36,307 bases of DNA from an uncultured Clostridia bacterium (GTDB lineage Bacteria > Bacillota > Clostridia > TANB77 > CAG-508): positions 1 through 36,307 of the forward strand of contig CANQXC010000108.1 of assembly GCA_947627785.1 (NCBI GenBank), in the 5' to 3' direction. The notes beneath the pieces are model-generated. The model had not been told where the DNA came from and ran no database searches. It saw only the letters and a list, made by a program, of their open reading frames with translations. Below, one piece after another: positions 1 to 7,002 of the stretch; the first letter of the stretch is position 1, and the number at the start of each line of letters is the position of its first letter. A program made the translations under genes and the position numbers.

Positions 1-77
1 GCACTTATAGCTCAGGTGGATAGAGCGCTCCCCTCCTAAGGGAGAGGCCACTGGTTCGAATCCAGTTAGGTGCACCA
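1..77 (+). tRNA. tRNA-Arg (anticodon CCT)
   Basis: The segment folds as a full cloverleaf. The acceptor arms GCACTTA (1-7) and TAGGTGC (67-73) pair, followed by discriminator A and an encoded CCA (75-77). The anticodon stem is CTCCC/GGGAG around the loop CTCCTAA, giving anticodon CCT, which reads AGG. The T-arm contains GGTTCGAATCC. It starts at the first base of the window, so its promoter is not visible. Confidence 0.96.
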
Positions 78-120
78 GTAACTATCTGTTTGAAATAATA
101 GAATAAATATATACAAAAAT

Positions 121-145
121 CATTCTGAAAAAGAATGTTTTTTTT
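121..145 (+). terminator. Rho-independent terminator of tRNA-Arg
   Basis: A 6-bp stem (CATTCT/AGAATG) with loop GAAAA is followed directly by eight T residues. It lies 44 bp downstream of the tRNA. Confidence 0.85.
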
Positions 146-160
146 ATTGTAAAACAACAA

Positions 161-211
161 GGTTCCTGGGAACCCACCCACAATCTTTGATTGTGATGGT
201 GGGTAGGGTTC
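161..211. repeat. Complex imperfect inverted repeat with alternative pairings
   Basis: The main hairpin pairs ACCCACC (172-178) with GGTGGGT (198-204) and CACAATC (179-185) with GATTGTG (189-195), with a TTT loop and a two-base bulge. Two competing pairings share the same left arm: GGTTCC/GGAACC (161-174) and GAACCC/GGGTTC (170-175 with 206-211). There is no T-run, so it is not a standard intrinsic terminator. It lies between the tRNA terminator and the dinD promoter. Function unknown; a remnant of an inserted repeat is possible. Confidence 0.6.
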
Positions 212-230
212 TTATTATTATAAAAAATAC

Positions 231-259
231 TTGACTTTTACAAACAAACGTTTCATAAT
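231..259 (+). promoter_or_regulatory. Sigma-A promoter with LexA (DinR) box in the spacer, upstream of dinD
   Basis: The -35 is TTGACT (231-236) and the -10 is CATAAT (254-259), with a 17-nt spacer. The sequence CAAACAAACGTTTC (241-254) matches the B. subtilis-type LexA consensus CGAACRNRYGTTYC at 13 of 14 positions and lies within the spacer, so LexA binding would block RNA polymerase. This fits SOS control of a dinD-type gene. Confidence 0.8.
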
Positions 260-294
260 CATACCATAACAAATAAAAAATGGAGATGATATTA

Positions 295-684
295 TTGAAA
301 AAAATAGATAAAAATAATAAATCATTTGAAGATATTAAACATATTGATGAAAATAATGTTGAATTTTGGTATGCTAGAGAACTTATGAAAGTTTTAAATT
401 ATAAAGATTGGAGATATTTTGACGCAGTAATTGAAAAAGCAAAAATAGCATGTCAAAACTCTGAAATAACTGATATTGACCATTTCGTTGTCAGCAACAA
501 AATGGTAGAAATAGGTTCTGGAGCAAAAAGAGAACAAAAAGATTATAAATTAACAAGATATGCTTGCTATCTTATAGTTCAAAATGCAAATCCTAGATTA
601 AAAATTGTGGCTCTAGCTCAAACATATTATGCAGTTCAAGCTAGAAAACAGGATATTAGAGAAAAAGAGTATATTATAATATAA
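295..684 (+). CDS. dinD: DinD-like DNA-damage-inducible protein, truncated
   Basis: The product resembles the N-terminal half of DinD (BRO-N-like fold). Recognisable family stretches are FEDIKHIDENNVEFWYAREL, KAKIACQNS, DHFVV, IGSGAKREQKDYKLTRYACYL and VQNANPRLKIVALAQTYYAVQ. E. coli DinD is about 274 residues, while this frame stops after about 130, at IREKEYIII, and no continuation is visible in any frame before tadA. ATG codons at 280 and 286 lack a ribosome binding site; GGAG at 282-285 sits 9 nt before an in-frame TTG at 295, so that start is preferred. The LexA-box promoter upstream is intact. It is either a functional short form or a gene that lost its C-terminal half. The molecular role of DinD is poorly defined; family identity is clear, function is not. 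Confidence 0.8.
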   Translation: MKKIDKNNKSFEDIKHIDENNVEFWYARELMKVLNYKDWRYFDAVIEKAKIACQNSEITDIDHFVVSNKMVEIGSGAKREQKDYKLTRYACYLIVQNANPRLKIVALAQTYYAVQARKQDIREKEYIII

Positions 685-725
685 AAAACTTTTTTAATAG
701 CAATTGTAAAAATTACTAAATAGAC

Positions 726-754
726 TTGATAAATTATTACTTTTATGTTAAAGT
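726..754 (+). promoter_or_regulatory. Probable sigma-A promoter for tadA and the following gene
   Basis: TTGATA (726-731), a 17-nt spacer and TAAAGT (749-754), with an extended -10 TG at 746-747. It lies about 90 nt before tadA. The -10 is only moderately good. Confidence 0.5.
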
Positions 755-844
755 AAAAACAGCAAATTTTTTGATATTTGTATCAATTATCCAAAAATCA
801 ATAAAGTTGTAGATAACTACGCTAACAGCCAAAAAGGAGCATTC

Positions 845-1294
845 ATGGAAGAAAAATGGATGAAAGAGGCTTTAAAAGAAGCCAAAAAAGCCTATGAAAA
901 ACAAGAAATACCAGTAGGTGCAGTAATAGTAAAAGAAAATAAAATAATAGCAAGAGGGCATAACTTAAAAGAAACAAAAAAAACAGCATTAGCTCATGCA
1001 GAGATAATAGCAATACAAAAAGCAAATAAAAAGTTAGATAATTGGAGACTTTTAGACTGCGATATATATGTAACATTAGAGCCATGTTCAATGTGTCTAG
1101 GAGCGATAGCTTCATCAAGAATAAAAAATGTGTATATAGGAACATTAGACCCAAAAAGTAATGAGGACATTGAACAAAAAATATTAAAATACAAAGAACA
1201 ATATGGAATTGATGCAAAAATAGGACTAATGCAAAAAGAATGCGAATATATTTTAAAAGATTTCTTTAAAAATTTAAGAAAAAACGGAGGATAA
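845..1294 (+). CDS. tadA: tRNA-specific adenosine deaminase TadA
   Basis: Zinc-dependent deaminase that converts adenosine to inosine at the wobble position (A34) of tRNA-Arg(ACG), allowing one tRNA to read several CGN codons. The 149-residue product has normal family length. The catalytic motif HAE (His51-Ala-Glu53) and zinc-binding PCSMC (Cys81, Cys84) are both present, and PVGAVIV near residue 23 is typical of the family. AAGGAG lies just upstream of the ATG. The next gene begins 1 bp after the stop, so the two are co-transcribed. The placement before SRP RNA, dnaX, ybaB and recR is common in Firmicutes. Confidence 0.96.
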   Translation: MEEKWMKEALKEAKKAYEKQEIPVGAVIVKENKIIARGHNLKETKKTALAHAEIIAIQKANKKLDNWRLLDCDIYVTLEPCSMCLGAIASSRIKNVYIGTLDPKSNEDIEQKILKYKEQYGIDAKIGLMQKECEYILKDFFKNLRKNGG

Positions 1295-1295
1295 A

Positions 1296-2042
1296 ATGCA
1301 AATATATGGAGAGAAAAAATTCAACAAGGCTTTGTACATAAGTGTATTATTAATAATAATTGCATTAATAGTAGTTTTTTTTATCATGTATAAATATACT
1401 GTTGAAGGAGAAGCAATACCACCATTTCAAATATCAAAAATGGTAGTTGTAAGTAGTGCAAAAACACAAGATATAGAAATTGTAGAAAATGGATATAGCA
1501 CAAAAGTAGTACAAAATAATGATATAAAAATAGCAATTGAAAAGAATCCAGAATATAAGAAAGAAGCAATAATTAGAAAAATAACTATAAATAATATTCA
1601 AATAGATAAGAAAAATTCAATTGGAAATATAGAGATATATAGACCATCACAGGAAGAAAATAAGCTATATGAATATCAAGAACAGTATAAAATAAAAGAT
1701 AAAATAGAGTATGAAGGAGCACAAGAGACTTATTCAAAAGGAGAAAAACTCCAAATAGCAAATCAAGGGGGAATAATAGATTTTTCAGTAATATTAAATG
1801 ATTTAGGAACAACTAACTATACTGAAAATGAACTAAATGTAGATGGTACATTACTTAAGAACATGGGAATTTCAAATGAACAAATATCATTTGAAATGAA
1901 ATTTGACCTAATAGTAGAATTAGAAAATGATATAAAATTAAAAACAAAAATAACATTAGATTTACCAACAGGAAATATATTAGAAGAAGGAATAGAAACA
2001 TTAGAACAAACAGATATGAAAACAATCTTTAAGAGAATATAA
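1296..2042 (+). CDS. Membrane-anchored protein of unknown function
   Basis: I do not recognise this 248-residue protein. Residues about 12-34 form one hydrophobic segment (LYISVLLIIIALIVVFFIMY) after a short basic N-terminus, which suggests a type II membrane protein with an extracytoplasmic remainder. The rest is polar, rich in Lys, Glu, Ile and Asn, with beta-strand-like patterns and no visible catalytic motif. Its ribosome binding site GGAGG lies inside the end of tadA and only one base separates the genes, so it is translated from the tadA message. The operon position says nothing clear about function. A cell-envelope role is only a guess. Confidence 0.8.
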   Translation: MQIYGEKKFNKALYISVLLIIIALIVVFFIMYKYTVEGEAIPPFQISKMVVVSSAKTQDIEIVENGYSTKVVQNNDIKIAIEKNPEYKKEAIIRKITINNIQIDKKNSIGNIEIYRPSQEENKLYEYQEQYKIKDKIEYEGAQETYSKGEKLQIANQGGIIDFSVILNDLGTTNYTENELNVDGTLLKNMGISNEQISFEMKFDLIVELENDIKLKTKITLDLPTGNILEEGIETLEQTDMKTIFKRI

Positions 2043-2142
2043 ATGCCTCAAATTTAGTTTCTGTTCTTGCTATGCTAGTTAATGCAATATAAATAGACTA
2101 GAATATTTTGTGCTATTTGGTAAGAAAAAATAAAAAAAACAC

Positions 2143-2171
2143 TTGATTAAATAAGAATAACAGTATATAAT
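2143..2171 (+). promoter_or_regulatory. Sigma-A promoter of the SRP RNA
   Basis: TTGATT (2143-2148), a 17-nt spacer and a perfect TATAAT (2166-2171). The predicted start about 7-10 nt downstream coincides with the 5' end of the SRP RNA terminal helix. Confidence 0.8.
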
Positions 2172-2181
2172 AATAAATGAA

Positions 2182-2300
2182 AAGTTAACCTTTGTATGGA
2201 GAGTAATTCAATAAATAACTATGAACCTCGTCAGGTCTGGAAGGAAGCAGCGATAAATAGTGCCATTTATGTGGATTGCTTTCCATAGAGAGGTTAACTT
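2182..2300 (+). ncRNA. ffs: Signal recognition particle RNA (bacterial small type)
   Basis: It carries the conserved Ffh-binding hairpin sequence GTCAGGTCTGGAAGGAAGCAGC-type (about 2229-2250, around GGAAGGAAGCAG). The ends form a long terminal helix: AAGTTAACCT (2182-2191) pairs with AGGTTAACTT (2291-2300), and TATGGA pairs with TCCATA inside it. The RNA forms the SRP with Ffh and targets nascent membrane proteins to FtsY and SecYEG. The ends are inferred from the helix. The position just before dnaX is typical of Clostridia and Bacilli. Confidence 0.93.
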
Positions 2301-2321
2301 ATGTAGTATAGGAGGGAACCT

Positions 2322-3887
2322 ATGGCATATACTGCTTTATATAGAAAATTTAGACCAATCAGTTTTGATGAAATGGTAGGACAAGAACATATAACAAAAA
2401 CACTAAAAAATCAAATAGTTGCAAATAGAGTAGGACATGCATATTTATTTAGTGGTGGTAGAGGAACAGGAAAGACATCAGCAGCTAAAATTATGGCAAG
2501 AGCAGTAAACTGTTTAAATCCAAAAGAAGATGGAGAACCATGTAATGAATGTGCAAATTGTAAGGCTATATTAGAAGGATCATTAACAGATGTTGTAGAA
2601 ATGGATGCTGCTTCAAATAACAGTGTAGAAGACATTAGGCTAATTAGAGATGAAGTTAATTTTTTACCAACAGTTGCAAAATATAGAGTATATATAATAG
2701 ATGAGGTACATATGCTATCAACAGGGGCATTCAATGCACTTTTGAAAACATTAGAAGAACCACCAGAACATGTAAAATTTATATTAGCAACAACAGAGCC
2801 TCAAAAATTGCCAGCAACAATACTTTCAAGATGTCAAAGATTTGATTTTAAAAGAATTTCAGTAGAAGATATTGCAAAAAGATTAAAAATAATATGCAAA
2901 GAAAGTAACATAGAAATAACAGATGAAGCAATAAAAATGATAGCAATATTAGCAGAAGGTGCATTAAGAGATGGAATAAGCATATTAGAAAGATGTAGTC
3001 AAGAAGCAGATGGAGTTATAGATGAAGATAAAATAAGAGATTTAGTAGGAATGCCAAGACTTACATATATTAAAGAAATAGTAAAAAATATCATAGAAAA
3101 AGAGCTAGAAAAGGCAATAGAAACTACAAATGAGATTATAAAAGAAGGAAAAGATTTAGATAATTTTTTATGGGAAGTTATAAAATATATTAAAGATATG
3201 TTAATATATAAAACAACTCAAAAATTAGAGTTATATAGTGCAGAAGATATAGAATATATAAAAAATCTTGCAGAACAAATTTCAAAAGAAAGAATATTAA
3301 ACTTAATATATGAATTATCAGAATTAAGTAGCGATATGAAAGCATCTACACAGAAAAATATAATATTCCAAACAGGTATAATAAAAGCATGTATGGAAAT
3401 AGAGATTAGAAATGAAAATATAGATTATGGAGCACCTTTGCAAAAAGAGATTACAACAAAAACAAACTCAGCCCCTAAAATTCAGCAAAAGGTTGTAGAA
3501 CAAAAACAACCAAAACCAGCCAAAACAGTTTCAAGTGTTCCTTCAGGAAAATATGTTCCATACTGGCAAAATGTATTAGAAAAAATAAAACAAAGTGGCA
3601 AAATGACTATGTATGCAAATCTTCTAGGAACTAAGGGAGTTTTATTAAATGATATGCAAATTGGAATAGAATTTCAAAATAAAGTAACTGACTTTGCTAA
3701 GAAAGTAATAGAAGAACATGAAAATAAACAATTAATTGAAAAAATAGTATCAATGGAGCAAGGTGCACCAATGCAAGTAAAAATAATAGATAAGGCACAA
3801 GAAAATGCTCAAAGTAATACAAAAAGTGAAGGAATAGAAGGCTTAGCAAATGAAATGGATTTACCATTTAATGTAATTGATGAATAA
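2322..3887 (+). CDS. dnaX: DNA polymerase III subunit gamma/tau
   Basis: The clamp-loader ATPase of the replisome, which loads the beta clamp and ties the polymerase to the helicase. The 521-residue product has Walker A GGRGTGKTS (45-53), four zinc-ligand cysteines in C-x9-C-x2-C-x2-C (64-80), Walker B IIDEVHML near 125-132, and the arginine-finger motif SRCQRF near 168-173. The C-terminal third (about 370-521) is a Lys/Gln-rich linker followed by a small tau-like domain. GGAGG precedes the ATG at 2322 by 6 nt. No clear slippery frameshift site was noticed. It heads the dnaX-ybaB-recR cluster, a conserved arrangement. Confidence 0.97.
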   Translation: MAYTALYRKFRPISFDEMVGQEHITKTLKNQIVANRVGHAYLFSGGRGTGKTSAAKIMARAVNCLNPKEDGEPCNECANCKAILEGSLTDVVEMDAASNNSVEDIRLIRDEVNFLPTVAKYRVYIIDEVHMLSTGAFNALLKTLEEPPEHVKFILATTEPQKLPATILSRCQRFDFKRISVEDIAKRLKIICKESNIEITDEAIKMIAILAEGALRDGISILERCSQEADGVIDEDKIRDLVGMPRLTYIKEIVKNIIEKELEKAIETTNEIIKEGKDLDNFLWEVIKYIKDMLIYKTTQKLELYSAEDIEYIKNLAEQISKERILNLIYELSELSSDMKASTQKNIIFQTGIIKACMEIEIRNENIDYGAPLQKEITTKTNSAPKIQQKVVEQKQPKPAKTVSSVPSGKYVPYWQNVLEKIKQSGKMTMYANLLGTKGVLLNDMQIGIEFQNKVTDFAKKVIEEHENKQLIEKIVSMEQGAPMQVKIIDKAQENAQSNTKSEGIEGLANEMDLPFNVIDE

Positions 3888-3912
3888 AAAAATATGAAAG
3901 GAATGATTTATT

Positions 3913-4254
3913 ATGTCAAAAAGAGGAGGATTCCCAGGAATGGGTGGATTTGGAGGAATGAATATTAATCAACTAATGAAGGAAGCAAAAAAAATGCAAG
4001 CAGATATGGAAAAATCTCAAGAAGAATTACAAGTAAAAGAATTTGAATCAACCGCAGGAGGGGGAGCAATAACTGTAAAGGTTGCAGGCACAAAGCAAAT
4101 AAAGGAAATAAAAATTAGCAAAGATGTAGTAGACCCAGATGATGTAGAAATGTTACAAGATTTAATAATGACATGTGTGAATGACGCTATAAAAAAGGTA
4201 GATGCAGCACAAGCAGCACAATTTGGAAAATATAACATACCAGGTTTAATGTAG
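3913..4254 (+). CDS. ybaB: YbaB/EbfC family nucleoid-associated protein
   Basis: A 113-residue dimeric DNA-binding protein that usually sits between dnaX and recR. The N-terminus is Gly/Met-rich (FPGMGGFGGMN), as is frequent in this family. The central helix MKEAKKMQADMEKSQEEL and the segment VKEFESTAGGGAITVKVAGTKQIKEIKI are family hallmarks. AAAGGA precedes the ATG. It begins 25 bp after dnaX and ends 9 bp before recR, consistent with one transcript. Its exact cellular role is not firmly established in Firmicutes. Confidence 0.94.
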   Translation: MSKRGGFPGMGGFGGMNINQLMKEAKKMQADMEKSQEELQVKEFESTAGGGAITVKVAGTKQIKEIKISKDVVDPDDVEMLQDLIMTCVNDAIKKVDAAQAAQFGKYNIPGLM

Positions 4255-4263
4255 GGGGAAAAT

Positions 4264-4866
4264 ATGTCATCATACTATTCACCAACAATAGAACGTCTAA
4301 TAGAAAACTTTGAAAAATTGCCAAGCATAGGACACAAAACTGCAACAAGATTAGCATTTCATATGCTAAATTTAAATGAAGAAGGAATAAATGAATTTAT
4401 AAATTCAATAGTTGAAGCAAAGAAAAATTTAAAATATTGTTCAAAATGCTTCAACATAACAGATACAGACCCATGTCCAATATGTAATAGCCCAAAAAGA
4501 GACCAGTCAACAATATGTGTTGTAGAAGATGTAAAAGATGTAGTGGCAATGGAAAAAACACATGAATTCAAAGGAGTATATCATGTATTACATGGTTCAA
4601 TTTCTCCAATGAATGGAATAGGTCCAGAAGATATAAAAATAAAAGAACTATTGGAACGTATAAAAAATGTAGATGTAAAAGAAATAATAATTGCCACAAA
4701 TCCTAGAGTAGAAGGAGAGGCAACAGCAATATATCTATCTAAACTAATAAAACCAATTGGAATAAAAGTAACTAGAATAGCTCATGGAATACCGGTTGGT
4801 GGAGATTTAGAATATACAGATGAAGTAACACTAAGTAAAGCACTAGAAGGAAGACGAGAACTATAA
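4264..4866 (+). CDS. recR: Recombination mediator RecR
   Basis: RecR acts with RecO and RecF to load RecA on single-stranded gaps during recombinational repair. The 200-residue length is typical. An N-terminal helix-hairpin-helix region (KLPSIGHKTATRLAFH, 18-33) is followed by a four-cysteine zinc motif (Cys59, 62, 71, 74) and a Toprim domain starting at TICVVEDVKDV (83-93). The C-terminal Walker-like stretch HGIPVGGDLEYTDEVTL is present. GGGGGAA lies just upstream of the ATG. It is the last gene of the dnaX cluster. Confidence 0.97.
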   Translation: MSSYYSPTIERLIENFEKLPSIGHKTATRLAFHMLNLNEEGINEFINSIVEAKKNLKYCSKCFNITDTDPCPICNSPKRDQSTICVVEDVKDVVAMEKTHEFKGVYHVLHGSISPMNGIGPEDIKIKELLERIKNVDVKEIIIATNPRVEGEATAIYLSKLIKPIGIKVTRIAHGIPVGGDLEYTDEVTLSKALEGRREL

Positions 4867-4909
4867 AAATAATTTAAAAATAGTGTTATTTTATTTAAAT
4901 AAAAATTAA

Positions 4910-5089
4910 AGTGATAATATAGCAAGATTATCGCCAAGAGCAGAAAAGAAGGCAGAGAGTTTGCTAAGTTCGTTGCTATCATATTCTTCTGCTATTGCAA
5001 TAGATAGACTACTAGCAAGTAGTACAAGCTCTGCATTAGAAAAATTAGAAACGCACAAAAAACTCACCTCTAATAAATATATGAGATGA
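4910..5089 (+). other. 59-codon open stretch without a start codon (possible coding remnant)
   Basis: The 317-bp gap after recR contains a frame open from a TAA at 4907 to a TGA at 5087. It encodes a Ser/Leu/Ala/Lys-rich peptide with stretches such as LSPRAEKKAESLL and SSALEKLETHKKL. There is no ATG except two codons from the end, and no ribosome binding site. Base composition is less AT-rich than the flanks, as in a coding segment. It may be the tail of a lost gene; no family was recognised. The rest of the gap holds a terminator and otherwise nothing visible. Confidence 0.25.
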
Positions 5090-5096
5090 GTTTTTT
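5057..5096. terminator. Bidirectional intrinsic terminator between recR and the minus-strand glycosyltransferase
   Basis: AAAAAACTCACCTC (5057-5070) pairs with GAGATGAGTTTTTT (5083-5096) with one mismatch; the loop is 12 nt. The A-run and T-run make it usable in both directions, for the recR transcript and for the convergent gene ending at 5184. Confidence 0.8.
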
Positions 5097-5183
5097 CTTA
5101 TGCAATAAAACTAATTTTCAGGTAGATATTTTTCAAAAGTTTCTATATCATCATTAATTTATAGTTATAAAAGTTCTGATTTT

Positions 5184-6308
5184 TTATCCTAATAAAATTT
5201 TACAAATATCTTTAGTAGAATTCTTTTTAGCAATCAATCTAGCTTTAATCTTCATATTTTGTAACTTATAAGGAGAATTAAATAAATCGTATAAAATTTC
5301 CTCTATGTTATCTGTTTTTCTAATCCAAATACCAGCACCACTATTTTCAACATATTGAGCATTTTCTTCTTCTTGCCCAGGAAGAGGGTCAATAATAATT
5401 AAAGGAAGTCCAGAAGCCAAGCTCTCTGTTGTAGTAAGGCCACCTGGCTTAGTAATAACTAAATCAGAAACGCTCATAAGTTCAGGTACTTTATCAGTAA
5501 AAGATAATATCTTAACAGAATCTTCAGAATTTGTTTCAGTAACTAATTCATCAAAACGTTCCTTCATCTTTTCATTTTTACCAGCGATAGCGATAATTTG
5601 TAGATAAGGAAAATTAGCAATAATTGATTTTAGCATATTAAAAGTTTTATCTTTACCAAATCCATAAGCTCCTCCAGCAAAGAAAAGAATAGTTTTTTTA
5701 TTTATTGATAAATCATATTCATTTAAAATTTTAGCTTTATCATAATTAAGTAGGAATTTATTAGAAAGGGGAATACCAGTAGCAAAAATTTTTTTAGATT
5801 CAACACCTCTTTCAATTAAATCATTTTTCATACCTTCATGAGCAACAAAATAAAAATCAACAAACTCATGAGCAACAAGCCATTGACTATGTGGTGCATA
5901 ATCAGTCATAACAGTAGCAAGTGGGCAAGTAATTTTTCCTTTTTGTTTTAAAATTGCACACATTTGGCTACTAAAAGGATGAGTTGAAATTATCAAATCA
6001 GGTTTAAAATCTTGTAATAATTTATTAAGTTTAATTGCCATAATTCTATTTATAGAATTACTTATTTTAGATAAACTGCCACTTTCAGAGCCATAATAAA
6101 TCTGCTTCCACATCCAACGGGCATTTGTAGAAAAATCATTATAAGCTTTAGTAGTAACTTTATTTAAAATTTTATTAATATATTCTATACAATCAACTAA
6201 AACAATTTCTGAAACATTATAATTATTTTGAATATAATCTCTAATATTTCTAGCAGCAGATAAATGACCTCCACCGTAAGAACCATAAAAAATTAAAATT
6301 TTATTCAT
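5184..6308 (-). CDS. MGDG synthase/UgtP-like diacylglycerol glycosyltransferase
   Basis: A 374-residue GT28-type enzyme that probably transfers a hexose from a UDP-sugar to diacylglycerol on the inner membrane face, making glycolipids. The N-terminal MGDG-synthase motif YGSYGGGHLSAA (9-20) is present, followed by ISTHPFSSQ, a FAGGAYGFGKDK nucleotide-loop region near residue 210, and the C-terminal donor-binding stretch TKPGGLTTTESLASGLP. GPGQE-type DPLPGQEEENA is also typical. AAGGGA lies upstream of the ATG. It is monocistronic, convergent with recR and divergent from sleB. The sugar and whether it is processive cannot be read from sequence. Confidence 0.9.
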   Translation of the reverse strand: MNKILIFYGSYGGGHLSAARNIRDYIQNNYNVSEIVLVDCIEYINKILNKVTTKAYNDFSTNARWMWKQIYYGSESGSLSKISNSINRIMAIKLNKLLQDFKPDLIISTHPFSSQMCAILKQKGKITCPLATVMTDYAPHSQWLVAHEFVDFYFVAHEGMKNDLIERGVESKKIFATGIPLSNKFLLNYDKAKILNEYDLSINKKTILFFAGGAYGFGKDKTFNMLKSIIANFPYLQIIAIAGKNEKMKERFDELVTETNSEDSVKILSFTDKVPELMSVSDLVITKPGGLTTTESLASGLPLIIIDPLPGQEEENAQYVENSGAGIWIRKTDNIEEILYDLFNSPYKLQNMKIKARLIAKKNSTKDICKILLG

Positions 6309-6331
6309 AAATATCCCTTCTATTTAAAAAT

Positions 6332-6340
6332 ATTATATCA
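6332..6340 (-). promoter_or_regulatory. Extended -10 promoter of the MGDG-synthase-like gene
   Basis: On the minus strand, TGATATAAT gives a perfect TATAAT (complement 6332-6337) with an extended -10 TG. No good -35 is visible. It lies about 24 nt before the start codon. Confidence 0.55.
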
Positions 6341-6357
6341 TAATTTTTTCAAAAAAA

Positions 6358-6386
6358 GTATATTTTAAGGAAATTAATGCAAAATA
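6358..6386 (+). promoter_or_regulatory. Candidate sigma-G promoter of sleB-ypeB
   Basis: GTATA (6358-6362) matches the sigma-G -35 consensus GHATR, and CAAAATA (6380-6386) matches CATWHTA at six of seven positions, with a 17-nt spacer. B. subtilis sleB is known to be forespore-expressed under sigma-G. The match is short, so chance occurrence in AT-rich DNA is possible. Confidence 0.5.
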
Positions 6387-6436
6387 GATAGTAATAGTTA
6401 TTTCAGTACAATTAATAACAAATGTAAAGGAGAAAT

Positions 6437-6901
6437 ATGAAGAGAATAATTTATTTAACAATAACATTTTTTGTTTTAATAATGATTGCAATTATAGCAA
6501 ATCAAAATAAAACAAATATATCTTATGCACAAAGTGCAAGTAGTACATCAGATATACAGCTTCTTGCAAGAGCAATAAATGGAGAAGCAAGAGGAGAGAG
6601 TTATGAAGGACAAGTTGCAGTTGGTGCAGTAATACTAAATCGTGTAAAACATCCAGACTTTCCAAATACAATTGCAGGCGTAATATATCAATCAGGAGCA
6701 TTTACAGCTGTATCAGATGGACAAATAAATAATCCAATAGATGAAAATTCAACAGTATATAAGGCAGCAAGAGATGCTATGAATGGTTGGGATCCTACAA
6801 ATGGATGTGTATATTATTTTAATCCAAATACAGCAACTAACAAATGGATATGGTCTAAAACAATTGTAAAAACAATAGGCAAACACCATTTTTGTAAATA
6901 A
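6437..6901 (+). CDS. sleB: Spore cortex-lytic enzyme, SleB/CwlJ-type hydrolase
   Basis: A 154-residue peptidoglycan hydrolase of the Hydrolase_2 family, which cuts muramic-lactam cortex during germination. A signal peptide spans residues 1 to about 31 (hydrophobic 5-21, ending near SYAQS). The catalytic-domain signature INGEARGESYEGQVAVGAV (48-66) carries the conserved Glu50 of SleB-type lytic transglycosylases, and YFNPNTA near residue 136 is typical. B. subtilis SleB is about 305 residues with an N-terminal peptidoglycan-binding domain, which is missing here; the length resembles CwlJ but CwlJ lacks a signal peptide. The ypeB gene downstream supports the SleB assignment. AAAGGAG precedes the ATG. 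Confidence 0.92.
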   Translation: MKRIIYLTITFFVLIMIAIIANQNKTNISYAQSASSTSDIQLLARAINGEARGESYEGQVAVGAVILNRVKHPDFPNTIAGVIYQSGAFTAVSDGQINNPIDENSTVYKAARDAMNGWDPTNGCVYYFNPNTATNKWIWSKTIVKTIGKHHFCK

Positions 6902-7002
6902 ACCGTAATGGGAAGAAAAATTATATGTAAAATTCTAATATAAAATATTTAAATATGATATTTAGGGTATATTTATAAATTTAAGAAAGGATGATTCTTA
7001 TA

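Noticed and set aside
1..77. tRNA-Arg as an integration site of a mobile element
   Set aside because: No integrase is next to it and I found no second copy of the tRNA 3' end in the window to act as the other attachment site.
2322..3887. Programmed frameshift in dnaX giving a short gamma form
   Set aside because: I did not find a convincing slippery heptamer with a downstream stop and stem-loop; A-rich runs are common in this genome.
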